Positions 15,894 through 24,582 of a stretch of 64,000 nucleotides of DNA are shown here, one piece after another. The DNA comes from JBICHN01 sp043101845 (GTDB lineage: Bacteria > Planctomycetota > Phycisphaerae > Phycisphaerales > UBA5793), in assembly GCA_043101845.1 (NCBI GenBank), contig JBICHN010000011.1:310001-374000 (forward strand), in the 5' to 3' direction. The position numbers and the translations under genes are program-made. Position 1 is the stretch's first letter; each line of letters starts with the position of its first letter. A model generated the notes under the pieces. That model saw only the letters and a program-made list of their open reading frames with translations. It ran no database searches and was not told where the DNA came from.

Positions 15894-17525
15894 TCAACCG
15901 CGACGCGCGACTTCCGCGGCGTCGTACACGCGTCGGCCGTCGACGAAGGTCGCGACGGGGGCCATCGAAGACCAGTCCGGGTCGGCGTCGAAGGGCGATT
16001 CGTTCATGATGAGGAAGTCGGCGCGATAGCCGGGCGCGATGCGGCCGAGGTCGTCCTCGCGGAAGAGGGCGTAGGCGCCGCTCGTCGTGTAGGCGGTGAG
16101 CGCTTCGGCCACGCTCAGGTTCTGCGCGGTGTTCCAGGCGCCGCCATCGATCGTGCGGCCGGTCACGGCGTTCTCGATTCCGAGCCACGGGTTCATCGTG
16201 ACGACGGGCCAGTCGGATCCGAAGGCGACCGTCGCGCCGGCGTTGAGGAGCGAGCGCCACGCATAGCCGAGCCGGCCGCGCTCGACGCCGAGCGCCTTGT
16301 CGATGACGCTCGCGTCGTACCGCTGGTGGAGCGGCTGCATCGACGCGATGACGCCGAGGCGCGCGAAGCGCTCGAGGTCGTCCTCGAGGAGATGCTGGCA
16401 ATGCTCGGCGCGACAACGCGCGTGCTTCGCCTGGCCGGCGAAGACTTCCTCGTACCAGTTGAGCAGGAGGTGGTTCGCCTCATCGCCGATCGCGTGGGCC
16501 ATCGGCTGCAACCCGGCGTCGCGCGCGATGATCGCGTTACGCCGGAAGCGACCGCCGGCGATCCCCTCCATGAACAGACCGCGCGGTTGCTTCGGCGATC
16601 CGTCGCGAAACGGTTCGCGCATGTACGCGGTACGCGAGCCGAGCGTGCCGTCGAGGAAGTCCTTGAGGCCGGCGATCTCGACGAAGTCGCGGCGGCCGCG
16701 GAAGGCGCGGACTTCGGGCAACGCGTCGGCCCAGTTCGTCGCGACGGGGTAGAGGAAGAAGCGCGTATCGATCGGGCGCCCGTCGTCGGCGGCGAGCGCG
16801 GCGTACGCGTCGAGTTCGCCGGGGAAGGGAATGTCGCCAACGGTCGTCACGCCGAAGCGCGCCGCCTCGTTCATCGCGCGGCGGAGCGCTGCGACCTGGT
16901 CGTCGATCGTCGGCGCCGGCATGACGGCGCGGACGAGGTCGACCGCGCGTTCGCGGAGCACTCCGGTCGGCTCGTTCGTGTCGGGGTCGCGCTCGATGCG
17001 CCCGCCCTCCGGGTCGCCGGGACCTTCGCGGGTGATTCCGGCGCGGCGGAGGGCGGCCGAGTTCACGAACCCGGTGTGCCAGTCCATCTGCGTGAGCAGC
17101 GCCGGCCGGTCGCCGGTGACGCCATCGATCCATTCCCGGCGCGGCGGGGCGGGATCGGCCCAGTGGTCGGTCGTCCAGCCGAAGCCGCGGAGCCACTCGT
17201 CGCCGGGCGTGTCGTTCGCGTGGGCTTCGACGATGCGGACGAAATCTTCACGGTTCGCGGCGGGCGTGAGGTCGGCCCAGCCGAGCGTCGTCCCGCCGCC
17301 GAGCATGTGGATGTGGGCGTCGATGATTCCGGGGAGGACGGCGCGGCCGTCGGCGTCGATCGTCTCGGCGCCGTCGAGGTCGAAGTCCGGCGCGGCGTCG
17401 CGCGGTCCGACATACACGAACCGCCCGTCGCGCACGACGGCGCACTCGGCGAACTCGCCCTCGCCCATGCCGGGCGACCAGATGCGGGCGTTCTCAATGA
17501 TGATCCGACTTGTTCTCTCGTTCAT
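15894..17525 (-). CDS. Cytosolic amidohydrolase-3 family metalloenzyme, paralogue
   Basis: A 543-residue paralogue of the next gene downstream, sharing nearly every motif: IDAHIHMLGGG, KDFLDGTLGSRTAYMREPF, MAHAIGDEANH and FGSDWPVVTMNPW. It has no signal peptide and starts directly with the IIIENARIWSPG strand, so it should stay in the cytosol. The ATG used is preceded by GAGGT at about 12 bases; an ATG seven codons upstream is also possible. The gene start overlaps the 3' end of the nucleotidyltransferase gene by 32 bases, so the two are translationally linked although functionally unrelated. Confidence 0.83.
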   Translation of the reverse strand: MNERTSRIIIENARIWSPGMGEGEFAECAVVRDGRFVYVGPRDAAPDFDLDGAETIDADGRAVLPGIIDAHIHMLGGGTTLGWADLTPAANREDFVRIVEAHANDTPGDEWLRGFGWTTDHWADPAPPRREWIDGVTGDRPALLTQMDWHTGFVNSAALRRAGITREGPGDPEGGRIERDPDTNEPTGVLRERAVDLVRAVMPAPTIDDQVAALRRAMNEAARFGVTTVGDIPFPGELDAYAALAADDGRPIDTRFFLYPVATNWADALPEVRAFRGRRDFVEIAGLKDFLDGTLGSRTAYMREPFRDGSPKQPRGLFMEGIAGGRFRRNAIIARDAGLQPMAHAIGDEANHLLLNWYEEVFAGQAKHARCRAEHCQHLLEDDLERFARLGVIASMQPLHQRYDASVIDKALGVERGRLGYAWRSLLNAGATVAFGSDWPVVTMNPWLGIENAVTGRTIDGGAWNTAQNLSVAEALTAYTTSGAYALFREDDLGRIAPGYRADFLIMNESPFDADPDWSSMAPVATFVDGRRVYDAAEVARRG

Positions 17526-18081
17526 CGACGGCACGGCGGACCTCATCCCATATCTCGTTTACGCCGATACGCGCAGACCACACCTCAATGTATCGCATGT
17601 CAAGGTCATCCCGCCGAAGGCGCAGGATGCTCGCAATATCCCGAAGGTGTTTCTCCGATCCGCCTTCTTTATAGAACTCAAGTTTCTTCAGTATGACATC
17701 TTCAGGCGAAGCGAACATGGCGCTCACGCCGTCCGGTGACTCGAAGCGGATTCGCCGGTTGAAGCGAGTCTGTTCAAACGCGTCGGGCTTTCGAACGATG
17801 AAATCGACTTTCATGCCGGACGCCGCGTGAATCACATTGAACATCGTTCGCGATCGGACCGCGTCACGGACCATGGACTCGCTCATATAGAAATCGTCTT
17901 CGGGAAACCCGCATACGAGTGCGTCAATGTGTTGACTCGAGAGGTCGACGACAATGTCAACATCGTTCGTGAATCGCGGCTCGCCGAATGCGGATGAGGC
18001 GATGGAGCCCGTAATCATGTATGGGATTTGAAGCCGCTCGAGGAGTTGGACGACGAAGTCGAGAATCTCAGACGGCGCCAT
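17494..18081 (-). CDS. Nucleotidyltransferase-fold protein (MNT-like), possible toxin/antitoxin partner
   Basis: A 195-residue protein. The GS...DxD signature of the minimal nucleotidyltransferase fold appears as GSIASSAFGEPRFTNDVDI (about residues 25-43), with a third acidic residue likely in MKVDFIV. A later segment ASPEDVILKKLEFYKEGG with HLRDIASIL matches small-molecule or AbiEii-like nucleotidyltransferases that transfer NMP to protein or RNA targets. Base composition is visibly more AT-rich than in asnS next door. The start overlaps the stop of the 72-residue gene upstream by 14 bases, forming a two-gene cassette. The toxin-antitoxin role is inference from architecture. Confidence 0.72.
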   Translation of the reverse strand: MAPSEILDFVVQLLERLQIPYMITGSIASSAFGEPRFTNDVDIVVDLSSQHIDALVCGFPEDDFYMSESMVRDAVRSRTMFNVIHAASGMKVDFIVRKPDAFEQTRFNRRIRFESPDGVSAMFASPEDVILKKLEFYKEGGSEKHLRDIASILRLRRDDLDMRYIEVWSARIGVNEIWDEVRRAVDERENKSDHH

Positions 18082-18286
18082 TCGAGATTCTCCGCGCCGT
18101 CTCTCTCGCAACCTGTTCGTCGCTCCAGTCGGGATGGTCCCGCTTCACCGATGAGCGGATCAGGCGCTGGGCGAATCGCCAGAGATTGTCGACGATGGCG
18201 AGACGCTCAGCGGGGGATTTCCCGCGCAGAACTTCGATCACCGCATCGTCCACCATCTCGATGCATGGCCGCTTGCGTCTCATCAT
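18068..18286 (-). CDS. Small helical partner protein of the nucleotidyltransferase
   Basis: A 72-residue protein, predicted mostly alpha-helical, with no known domain that I can name. The pattern SPAERLAIVDNLWRFAQRLI, then KRDHPDWSDEQVARE and the end ARRISNGAV resembles small unnamed proteins that I recall sitting immediately before nucleotidyltransferase genes in many bacteria. The gene begins ten bases after the asnS stop and its end overlaps the nucleotidyltransferase start. A possible GGCGGAG lies 17 bases before the first ATG (MMRRKRP); the second ATG is one codon later. Confidence 0.6.
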   Translation of the reverse strand: MMRRKRPCIEMVDDAVIEVLRGKSPAERLAIVDNLWRFAQRLIRSSVKRDHPDWSDEQVARETARRISNGAV

Positions 18287-18296
18287 GATGATGATA

Positions 18297-19694
18297 TCAG
18301 AACTCCGCCTGCCGCGGCGCGCGGGGGAACGGGATGACATCGCGGATGTTCTGCATGCCGGTGATGAAGAGCATGAGCCGTTCGAAGCCGAGGCCGAAGC
18401 CGGCGTGCGGGACCGTGCCGTAGCGGCGGAGGTCGCGGTACCACCAGTAGGGCGCGGGGTCGAGGTTCATCTCCTCGATGCGCCGGTCGAGCACCTCGAG
18501 GCGCTCCTCGCGCTGCGAGCCGCCGATGATCTCGCCGATGCGCGGCACGAGCATGTCCATCGCCGCGACGGTCTTTCCGTCCTCGTTCTCGCGCATGTAG
18601 AACGCCTTCACCTTCTTCGGGTAGTCGGTGACGGTCACCGGCTTCTTGAAGACCTCTTCGGTGAGGTAGCGCTCGTGCTCGGCCTGGAGGTTGAGACCCC
18701 ACTCGACCGGATACTCGAAGCTCTTCTTCGACTTCGCGAGCCGCTCGACGGCTTCGGTGTAGGTGATGCGCTCGAAGTCCGCGTTCGCCACGCGCTCGAT
18801 CGCGTCGATGACGCCCTTCTCGATGCGCTCGTTGAAGAACGCCATGTCGTCGGGGCGCTCGTCGAGCGCGGCGCGACAGAGATAGCGGATGAAGGCTTCC
18901 GCGAGATCGATGTTGTCGCCGAGGTCGGCGAAGGCGATCTCGGGTTCGATCATCCAGAACTCGGCGAGGTGGCGCGAAGTGTTCGAGTCTTCGGCGCGGA
19001 AGGTCGGGCCGAAGGTGTAGACATTCGAGAGCGCGCAGCAGTACGACTCGACGGGCAACTGGCCCGACACGGTGAGGTACGCTTCGCGGCCGAAGAAGTC
19101 TTCGTTGAAGTCGATGGCGCCGTCGGGCGTGCGCGGCAGGTTCACGAGGTCGAGCGTGCTCACGCGGAAGAGTTCGCCGGCGCCTTCGGTGTCCGACGCG
19201 GTGATGATCGGCGTGTGGACATAGAGGAAGCGCCGCTCATCGAAGAAGCGGTGCACCGCCATGGCGAGCGTGTGACGCATGCGCGCCACGGCGCCGAAGG
19301 TGTTCGTGCGCGTCCGGAGGTGCGCGACCGTGCGCAGGTACTCGAAGGTGTGGCGCTTCGGCGAGACGGGATAGGTGTCCGGGTCGTCGACATCGCCGAG
19401 CAGTTCGATCGACTCGAGCTGCACCTCGACGCGCTGGCCCTTGCCCTGGCTCTCGACGAGTTCGCCGACCGCGGTCACGCTCGATCCGGTGGTGAGGCGC
19501 AGGACGGTGTCCTCGTAGTTCTCGAGGGCGGCGGGCGCGACGAGTTGAAGGTTGTCGAAGGTCGTGCCGTCGTTGAGATGGATGAAACTCAGGCCGGCCT
19601 TGCTGTCGCGCCGCGTGCGCACCCAGCCCTGCACCTTGATGCGGTCTCCAACGGCGCCCTTCTCGAGAGCGTCCACGATGAGCGTGCGGTCCAT
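18297..19694 (-). CDS. asnS: Asparaginyl-tRNA synthetase
   Basis: A 465-residue class IIb synthetase, the same length as the E. coli enzyme. The N-terminal OB fold binds the anticodon (IKVQGWVRTRRDSKAGLSFI). The catalytic domain shows motif 2 FRAEDSNTSRHLAEFWMIE and motif 3 GFGLGFERLMLFITGM. It charges tRNA-Asn directly. I use the ATG at MDRTLIVDAL, preceded by GGAAGGGAAG; the GTG seven codons earlier has no ribosome binding site. Possibly the first gene of a unit that continues into the small-protein/nucleotidyltransferase pair. Confidence 0.95.
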   Translation of the reverse strand: MDRTLIVDALEKGAVGDRIKVQGWVRTRRDSKAGLSFIHLNDGTTFDNLQLVAPAALENYEDTVLRLTTGSSVTAVGELVESQGKGQRVEVQLESIELLGDVDDPDTYPVSPKRHTFEYLRTVAHLRTRTNTFGAVARMRHTLAMAVHRFFDERRFLYVHTPIITASDTEGAGELFRVSTLDLVNLPRTPDGAIDFNEDFFGREAYLTVSGQLPVESYCCALSNVYTFGPTFRAEDSNTSRHLAEFWMIEPEIAFADLGDNIDLAEAFIRYLCRAALDERPDDMAFFNERIEKGVIDAIERVANADFERITYTEAVERLAKSKKSFEYPVEWGLNLQAEHERYLTEEVFKKPVTVTDYPKKVKAFYMRENEDGKTVAAMDMLVPRIGEIIGGSQREERLEVLDRRIEEMNLDPAPYWWYRDLRRYGTVPHAGFGLGFERLMLFITGMQNIRDVIPFPRAPRQAEF

Positions 19695-19985
19695 GACGGC
19701 GATCTTCCCTTCCACCCGGGCGGGCCGGGCGTCGCATTTCGCGGCGGACGAACGGGGGAGTATCGCGCGCGAGGGTCACAGGGCAAGCGCGGAGGTGGAG
19801 GCCGGCGGCGACCGTTCCGTGCTATGAACGAATCGAACCAAAGTCACGAATCGTCTGCACTGGCGAGAAGTCTCGGCGATACGCGTCTAGAACAGCCAAT
19901 TGCGATCAACATCTACAACATCACGCCGAAACCGATCGGCGCTATAGGCCATAACTCGCTCATCACCAGACACTTCGCACTCCTC
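19695..19985. other. Gap between asnS and the AT-richer island
   Basis: This 291-base gap separates the asnS start from the 3' end of the two-TM gene. Its composition falls toward position 19985, marking the border of the AT-richer island. A 56-codon plus-strand frame (19824-19994) without a ribosome binding site is the only open frame of note. I see no clear terminator. Confidence 0.5.
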
Positions 19986-21629
19986 TCATATTGAGACCCC
20001 CCTCTCTAGCTGTGCGATGAACTCACTGCGGGACGCCCCGATCGAACTGAGTCCAACATCTGCAAGCCGGTCAACGATCCCGATCCAATCTCGAACGGCA
20101 TCCGTAGAATCGTGCAGCAAGTAATCTGGAAGATTACGCATATCAAATGCAGCCGACGTGGACCGGTAGTCATAGACCATCGACTCGGTGACCAGAAAGT
20201 CGCGTGACAATGCATTCAAGTATCGTTCATGCCATGAAAGGCGATCCCAAGCCTCAACCGTGCTCAAATGGGCAGCCAGTTGAGGATGCTCCTCGAACCA
20301 TTTTTCAATATCAGAACGGGATAACGAACGGACTTTTCGATCGAGATCGTCGTCGAATACGACAATAAGCGTCATATGCGATTTAGGATGTTCCCCGTCA
20401 AAATACCAGTCGAGGTGCTCTTTCACGAATGTTTCTACTGATAGTTTCCGGCGCCGCAAAATATATGTACGTTTGAACTCCAATTCACTAATGCGCGCGT
20501 TGACAGTGCGATACCAAGCGCGGTACGGTGGGTCGCGTTCGATCTCTGACAGCCCGCCTTTGAGGTCTGACTTGTCGACGGCGACAATAAATTTTGCCGC
20601 TCTCTGGATCTTCTCGAGAGCATTGGCAAAAGCGAGGAGCCCCTTCGTCCCTGGTTTGTCTTCCGATGTGTCCCACCAAGATTCAGTGGGAACCACAAGT
20701 GCCTGCGATGATCGCCAATGTGTCTCAAAGCTCTTGAAGATTTTGTCGACCCGATTGGAACCGTCGCCGAGTGCGATCTCGAAATAGCTGCTCCCATTAT
20801 CATAATACCGCTGTATAAGCCCACATCGCGCAATTAATCGGGTATCGTCATCGCAAACTATATCCATAATAAGAATATCACCGGCCTTGCGATCATCGAG
20901 ATCGACACCGTCCAATCGGGCACGCCGTAGATCGATTCCGATCTTCGGCTGTTCGATCCACGGCGCGATATCCTGGGCCATTAACTCATTTTCGTCGCTA
21001 ACCAAGAGCAGGCGGCGCACATCAAGCAGTTGCGACGCAATTCCCTCCTCCTGAATTCGAATGTATCGTTGCGCGTCGGGGCTTCCCCACCAGAAGGCTT
21101 CCGAACGACCTCGTGGAATCGCATGTACAGTCGAGATACGGATCCGTTCACCGTCGCTAAGGGTGCGCAGAGCGGCGCTGATTAGGTCTATCGCCACATG
21201 CACAGCATCAATCGCGGGGAGGTGATAAGCGGCATCAGCGATCTGAATGCTGCGTATGACATGCTCGAGTCTGAGAGACTCCGCCGCGGCGTCGAGAATG
21301 AGACGGTGCATCCGTGGAATATCCGATGTTTGGCGGGATAGCGGATCGTTGTAGAACCCCGCAAGCAAATCGGCCGCTCGTAGTGAATACGTGCTGTGGT
21401 CGGAGCGACTAGACCGGAGGTGAAAAATTAGGAAGATTATGAGGGCAATAATCGTGATTAGCCCAAAAGTGAGGAGCAGCGGGATTGCTGACTCTGGAGT
21501 AGGGCTCGAAACTAAAACGATGCTGAGCGCAAAGAGATTCAATAGCCCCACAACAAGAAGTGCGACGAGTGTAGTGCGGCTATCCTGCAGCAAAGCGGTA
21601 AGGCGCTCCAGAAGCGGCTGAAAATTCAT
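19986..21629 (-). CDS. Two-TM membrane-anchored protein of unknown family
   Basis: A 547-residue protein I do not recognise. Two hydrophobic helices at about residues 19-41 and 48-70 form a hairpin anchor; the remaining 470 residues would be cytosolic. The soluble part has an alpha-helical section (AADLLAGFYNDPLSR to ALRTLSDGERIRI), then beta-strand-like stretches (RRLLLVSDENEL, KAGDILIMDIVCDDDTRLI) and a C-terminal section with MTLIVVFDDDLDRKV. No Walker, nuclease or kinase motif is evident. Base and codon use is clearly more AT-rich than in the neighbours, which suggests acquisition. GGAG lies nine bases before the ATG. It follows the methyltransferase gene by 22 bases and is probably its operon partner. 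Confidence 0.75.
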   Translation of the reverse strand: MNFQPLLERLTALLQDSRTTLVALLVVGLLNLFALSIVLVSSPTPESAIPLLLTFGLITIIALIIFLIFHLRSSRSDHSTYSLRAADLLAGFYNDPLSRQTSDIPRMHRLILDAAAESLRLEHVIRSIQIADAAYHLPAIDAVHVAIDLISAALRTLSDGERIRISTVHAIPRGRSEAFWWGSPDAQRYIRIQEEGIASQLLDVRRLLLVSDENELMAQDIAPWIEQPKIGIDLRRARLDGVDLDDRKAGDILIMDIVCDDDTRLIARCGLIQRYYDNGSSYFEIALGDGSNRVDKIFKSFETHWRSSQALVVPTESWWDTSEDKPGTKGLLAFANALEKIQRAAKFIVAVDKSDLKGGLSEIERDPPYRAWYRTVNARISELEFKRTYILRRRKLSVETFVKEHLDWYFDGEHPKSHMTLIVVFDDDLDRKVRSLSRSDIEKWFEEHPQLAAHLSTVEAWDRLSWHERYLNALSRDFLVTESMVYDYRSTSAAFDMRNLPDYLLHDSTDAVRDWIGIVDRLADVGLSSIGASRSEFIAQLERGVSI

Positions 21630-21651
21630 TAGTGTGGGCTCCGGCGATCAG

Positions 21652-22590
21652 TTACGCGTGGTGCCTAGCTATGATGTAGCCGAGTGTTGCTCCCGTCTGC
21701 GGCATAGCGGTAAGTACCCGCAATTCGATCCCGCTTTCACGGAACGCTTCGATGTACCAAGAGTGGTCAACAAAGGACTCGAGACCGTATGGAATCTCTT
21801 TCGCTGTGCGGCGACGAACGCGTACTAGTTCATCTAGATACCTTAGATGATCGTCGTGTGTGCGATATTCGTCGACGAGAATAAGGAATCCGTCGTCACG
21901 GAGAGCACTTCTTAGAAGGCGAAGGGCAGACAGTTTACCCTGCAGACTCAAATGGTGCATGACGAACGAGCAGATGATTATATGCTGCGGCGCACGTAAG
22001 CGACGAGTGAGTTGTGCATCCTCCGATGCGATGTCATGGTCGCGATAACGGGCCTGTCGTACTAAGTCGAGAATTCGCGAGAAGTCATTGGCGAAGCGCT
22101 TTATCAAGCTCTCGGGGCAGGCGTCTATGGATAGTTCGCGAGTTACCCATTTCATCTGCTCAGAGGCGTCAAGAAGCGTGAGTTCAATCGCCGGGGTGGG
22201 GCCAGAAGAAATGCCAGTAACTCGCAGTAATGCCTGTAGTGCTGGCCATGACGAAACTGCGCCGGCTCCGGCGCCAAAGTCAGCGATCCGTATTATCCGT
22301 TCGTTTCGCATGTGCTTCAGGCGGGACCGAAAGAGCTCCTCAAGTGCGGTTATTTGCCAATCGAGAGCGGCGCACATGTGCGGAGTGGCAGCAACCTGAT
22401 TCAGATAGTCGGCTGCGACATGGTCGAAGTGGGCTTGTGAACTATGAAGATAAAGACTGTGGTCAAATAGAGCAGATAGTTCGAAGAAGCGGCGATCCCT
22501 CATTAGCTCGAGTATTGGCTCTAGGGGGCGGCCCCGTCTGAGCATTACGGCGATTTCGCCAATGGTTCTGTTATCTCGGAAGTGGGGCAT
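21652..22590 (-). CDS. Class I SAM-dependent methyltransferase, unknown substrate
   Basis: A 312-residue protein. SAM motif I is RIADFGAGAGAVSSWPAL (about residue 100), motif II lies near IELTLLDASEQ, and motif IV/post-IV is IIICSFVMHHLSLQGK with LLRSALRDDGFLILVDEYR. The first 90 residues (TIGEIAVMLRRGRPLEPILELM) are an extra helical domain. This layout fits small-molecule methyltransferases, but the substrate is open. GGAGGT stands nine bases before the ATG. As the upstream member of an AT-rich pair with the two-TM protein it was probably transferred together with it. Confidence 0.78.
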   Translation of the reverse strand: MPHFRDNRTIGEIAVMLRRGRPLEPILELMRDRRFFELSALFDHSLYLHSSQAHFDHVAADYLNQVAATPHMCAALDWQITALEELFRSRLKHMRNERIIRIADFGAGAGAVSSWPALQALLRVTGISSGPTPAIELTLLDASEQMKWVTRELSIDACPESLIKRFANDFSRILDLVRQARYRDHDIASEDAQLTRRLRAPQHIIICSFVMHHLSLQGKLSALRLLRSALRDDGFLILVDEYRTHDDHLRYLDELVRVRRRTAKEIPYGLESFVDHSWYIEAFRESGIELRVLTAMPQTGATLGYIIARHHA

Positions 22591-22950
22591 GTTGTGGCAC
22601 CTCCGACGAGTAAAGCGGATCAAATGGGAAGGCGCAGTGCTAGGCGCGCCCGTCAACGGAGCCCGGAAGCGGCACTATGAGTAAATAGGGCATATCGGAT
22701 CTGGTTATCGTGCGTAGTAGGGAGAGCTAGGAGGATGACCGAAATCGGTTTGCCTGCGGAATGGGGGTGAGTGGCTGACACGCCCCCTTTACATCTCTGT
22801 CGCGGCGAGCCCTCGACCGAAACCGCCACGGCGCCAACGCTCGTCCGGAAGTGGCATGACGGTTCCTTTGACTCAAGAAACCGGGAACCGTCTCGAGTCT
22901 ATCAGACTTACCGCTAGCTGCAAGTGCAAAGTTGCGGTCAGGTCTAGTCT
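22591..22950. other. Non-coding gap upstream of the AT-rich pair
   Basis: No gene is seen in these 360 bases. The first part is AT-rich and presumably carries the promoter of the methyltransferase gene; the minus strand reads CATAGT and TATTTA, but without a clear -35 box. An inverted repeat ACGGTTCC/GGAACCGT with a 17-base loop lies at about 22859-22891, downstream of the FG-GAP gene, and could be part of its 3' end; no T-run follows. Confidence 0.5.
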
Positions 22951-24534
22951 TCACTCCTGAATCCGGACCGTGCGGTAGGTGGATTTGAAGGAGTCGCGGC
23001 CGCCGGGGCCTCGTCGGACGGCGGCCTGGACGGTGATGTCGATGAGCGGCGCCGTGGGCGGGACGGTGACGATGACTTCCGCGTAGCCCGACGCGAACGC
23101 CCGCGCTTCGCCGAGAATTCGAATCGGCGTCGCGAGATCGAGCGAGATCATGCCGAACTGGTGGAGCCCGACCGTCGGCGCCACGCCGTCGATCGAATAG
23201 AAGAAGTGCACGGTCTCGTTCGGGTTCACGCGGAGGACGGAGAAGGTCGCGTTCTGTCCGCGTACGAGCGGCGTGTGGTTCAGGCGCATCGGCGGATAGG
23301 GCGTCGTGTTGCGATAGATGGAGACGCCGTGATCGGCGCCGGCGATGAGGTCGGGTCGCCCATCGAGGTTCACATCGGCGATGTCGAGTGAGCGCGCGTT
23401 CCAGATGGCGGGCGTGACGACGGCGCTCGTGGCGAAGCCGCCGTTCCCGTCGTTCGTGAGCGTCTTCACCGAGGCGCCGCTCAGCGCGACGAGATCGATG
23501 TCGCCGTCGAGGTCCATGTCGCGGGCGAGGAGTCCTTCGCCGTCGAGCCCATGGTCGACGAGCGAGACCATCGTGAAGCGCCCTTCGCCGTTGTTGCGCC
23601 AGACGGCGAGGCCCTCGTGCATCGGCTCGACATAGTCGCCGCCCGTCGGCGCCGCGAGAACGACGAGGTCGACATCGCCATCGTTGTCGAAGTCGCCGGT
23701 GACGAGGTCGTCGGGCAGGACATTGTTGTCCGGAGTCGCGTACGGCAATTCGAAGCGGCCGACGCGGGAGAATTGGCCGGCGCCGTCGTTCATGTAGACG
23801 CGCAACCAGCATTCGTTGATCTTGTAGTAGACCGTGTAGGTGTAGTTCGTCGTACGGCGATCGGCGTCGATGTCGAGCACGGCGAGGTCGAGGTCGCCAT
23901 CGCCGTCGAAGTCGCCCGCGGCGACGCCGGTTCCCATGTTGAAGTCGAGCGGCTCGCGGTCGACGATGCGCACGAGGCCGGCGCGCCGGTCGTAGACGAC
24001 GAGCTGCGCGCCCTGGGGCCGCCGGCGCTCGACCATGGCGAACTCGTCCTGGCCGTCGCGATCGAAGTCGCCGATCGCGACGCTGTCGGGCGCCGCGGTG
24101 AGGGTGAGGTGCTCGACCGAGAAGCCGAAGCCGAACCCGGTGGGGATGACGAAGGTCGCGGCGCTGATCGCGCGGTCGCCGAAGAGGAGTTCGCGCCGGT
24201 GGTCGCCGTCGAGGTCGAGGGCGCCGAGGAAGATCGGCTCGGCGGTCGAGTGGCCGCTGTTGAAGACGCGGTCGAAGCGGCGTCCGTTGTCCGCGTTCTC
24301 GAAGATGTTCGTCCCGGTTCCGCCCATGATGAGCAGGAGGTCGGGCGCCGAGTCGTCGTTGAAGCCGGCTGCGGTGACGGCGTCGGCGTCGGAGACGGTC
24401 GGGAGAAAGGTCGGCGTGTCGAAGGAGATCTGCCCGGTCGCCGAGCCGGCGGCGAGCGATCCGAGGCCGAGCGCGGCGAGGGGGTTGACGGTCGTTCGAG
24501 TCGAGGCGCGGTGGCGGCGGCGTGGAGCGGCCAT
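22951..24534 (-). CDS. Exported FG-GAP/VCBS repeat protein
   Basis: A 527-residue protein. The N-terminus MAAPRRRHRASTRTTVNPL is Arg-rich and leads into an Ala/Gly/Leu stretch ending in ATGQ, a likely export signal. The body is about seven FG-GAP/VCBS repeats with calcium-binding DxDGDxD loops (DFDGDGDLDLAVLD, DFDNDGDVDLVVL, DMDLDGDIDLVAL), forming a beta-propeller. The C-terminal 110 residues form a separate beta domain ending VRRGPGGRDSFKSTYRTVRIQE-like, shared with the next protein. Probably extracellular or cell-surface. It lies 48 bases downstream of its paralogue, in the same orientation. Confidence 0.82.
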   Translation of the reverse strand: MAAPRRRHRASTRTTVNPLAALGLGSLAAGSATGQISFDTPTFLPTVSDADAVTAAGFNDDSAPDLLLIMGGTGTNIFENADNGRRFDRVFNSGHSTAEPIFLGALDLDGDHRRELLFGDRAISAATFVIPTGFGFGFSVEHLTLTAAPDSVAIGDFDRDGQDEFAMVERRRPQGAQLVVYDRRAGLVRIVDREPLDFNMGTGVAAGDFDGDGDLDLAVLDIDADRRTTNYTYTVYYKINECWLRVYMNDGAGQFSRVGRFELPYATPDNNVLPDDLVTGDFDNDGDVDLVVLAAPTGGDYVEPMHEGLAVWRNNGEGRFTMVSLVDHGLDGEGLLARDMDLDGDIDLVALSGASVKTLTNDGNGGFATSAVVTPAIWNARSLDIADVNLDGRPDLIAGADHGVSIYRNTTPYPPMRLNHTPLVRGQNATFSVLRVNPNETVHFFYSIDGVAPTVGLHQFGMISLDLATPIRILGEARAFASGYAEVIVTVPPTAPLIDITVQAAVRRGPGGRDSFKSTYRTVRIQE

Positions 24535-24582
24535 GGTGTGGGAGTCCGGTGACAGAAGGGACAAAGGGGGAGAGTGAAACGG

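Noticed and set aside
18021..19994. Long plus-strand open frame (657 codons) antisense to asnS
   Set aside because: It is a shadow frame of GC-rich coding sequence: the minus strand encodes a complete asparaginyl-tRNA synthetase, and the plus-strand product is a low-complexity Arg/Glu/Asp/Val peptide.
19824..19994. 56-codon plus-strand frame beginning MNESNQSHESS
   Set aside because: No ribosome binding site, no similarity that I can see, and its end overlaps the 3' end of the convergent two-TM gene. Possible but unsupported.
22726..22770. AGGAGG immediately followed by ATG and a short frame
   Set aside because: There is no spacing between the putative ribosome binding site and the ATG, and the frame stops after 11 codons.
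22859..22891. Inverted repeat ACGGTTCC/GGAACCGT as a terminator for the FG-GAP gene
   Set aside because: The loop is 17 bases long and no T-run follows on the minus strand, so it is noted only as a weak dyad.
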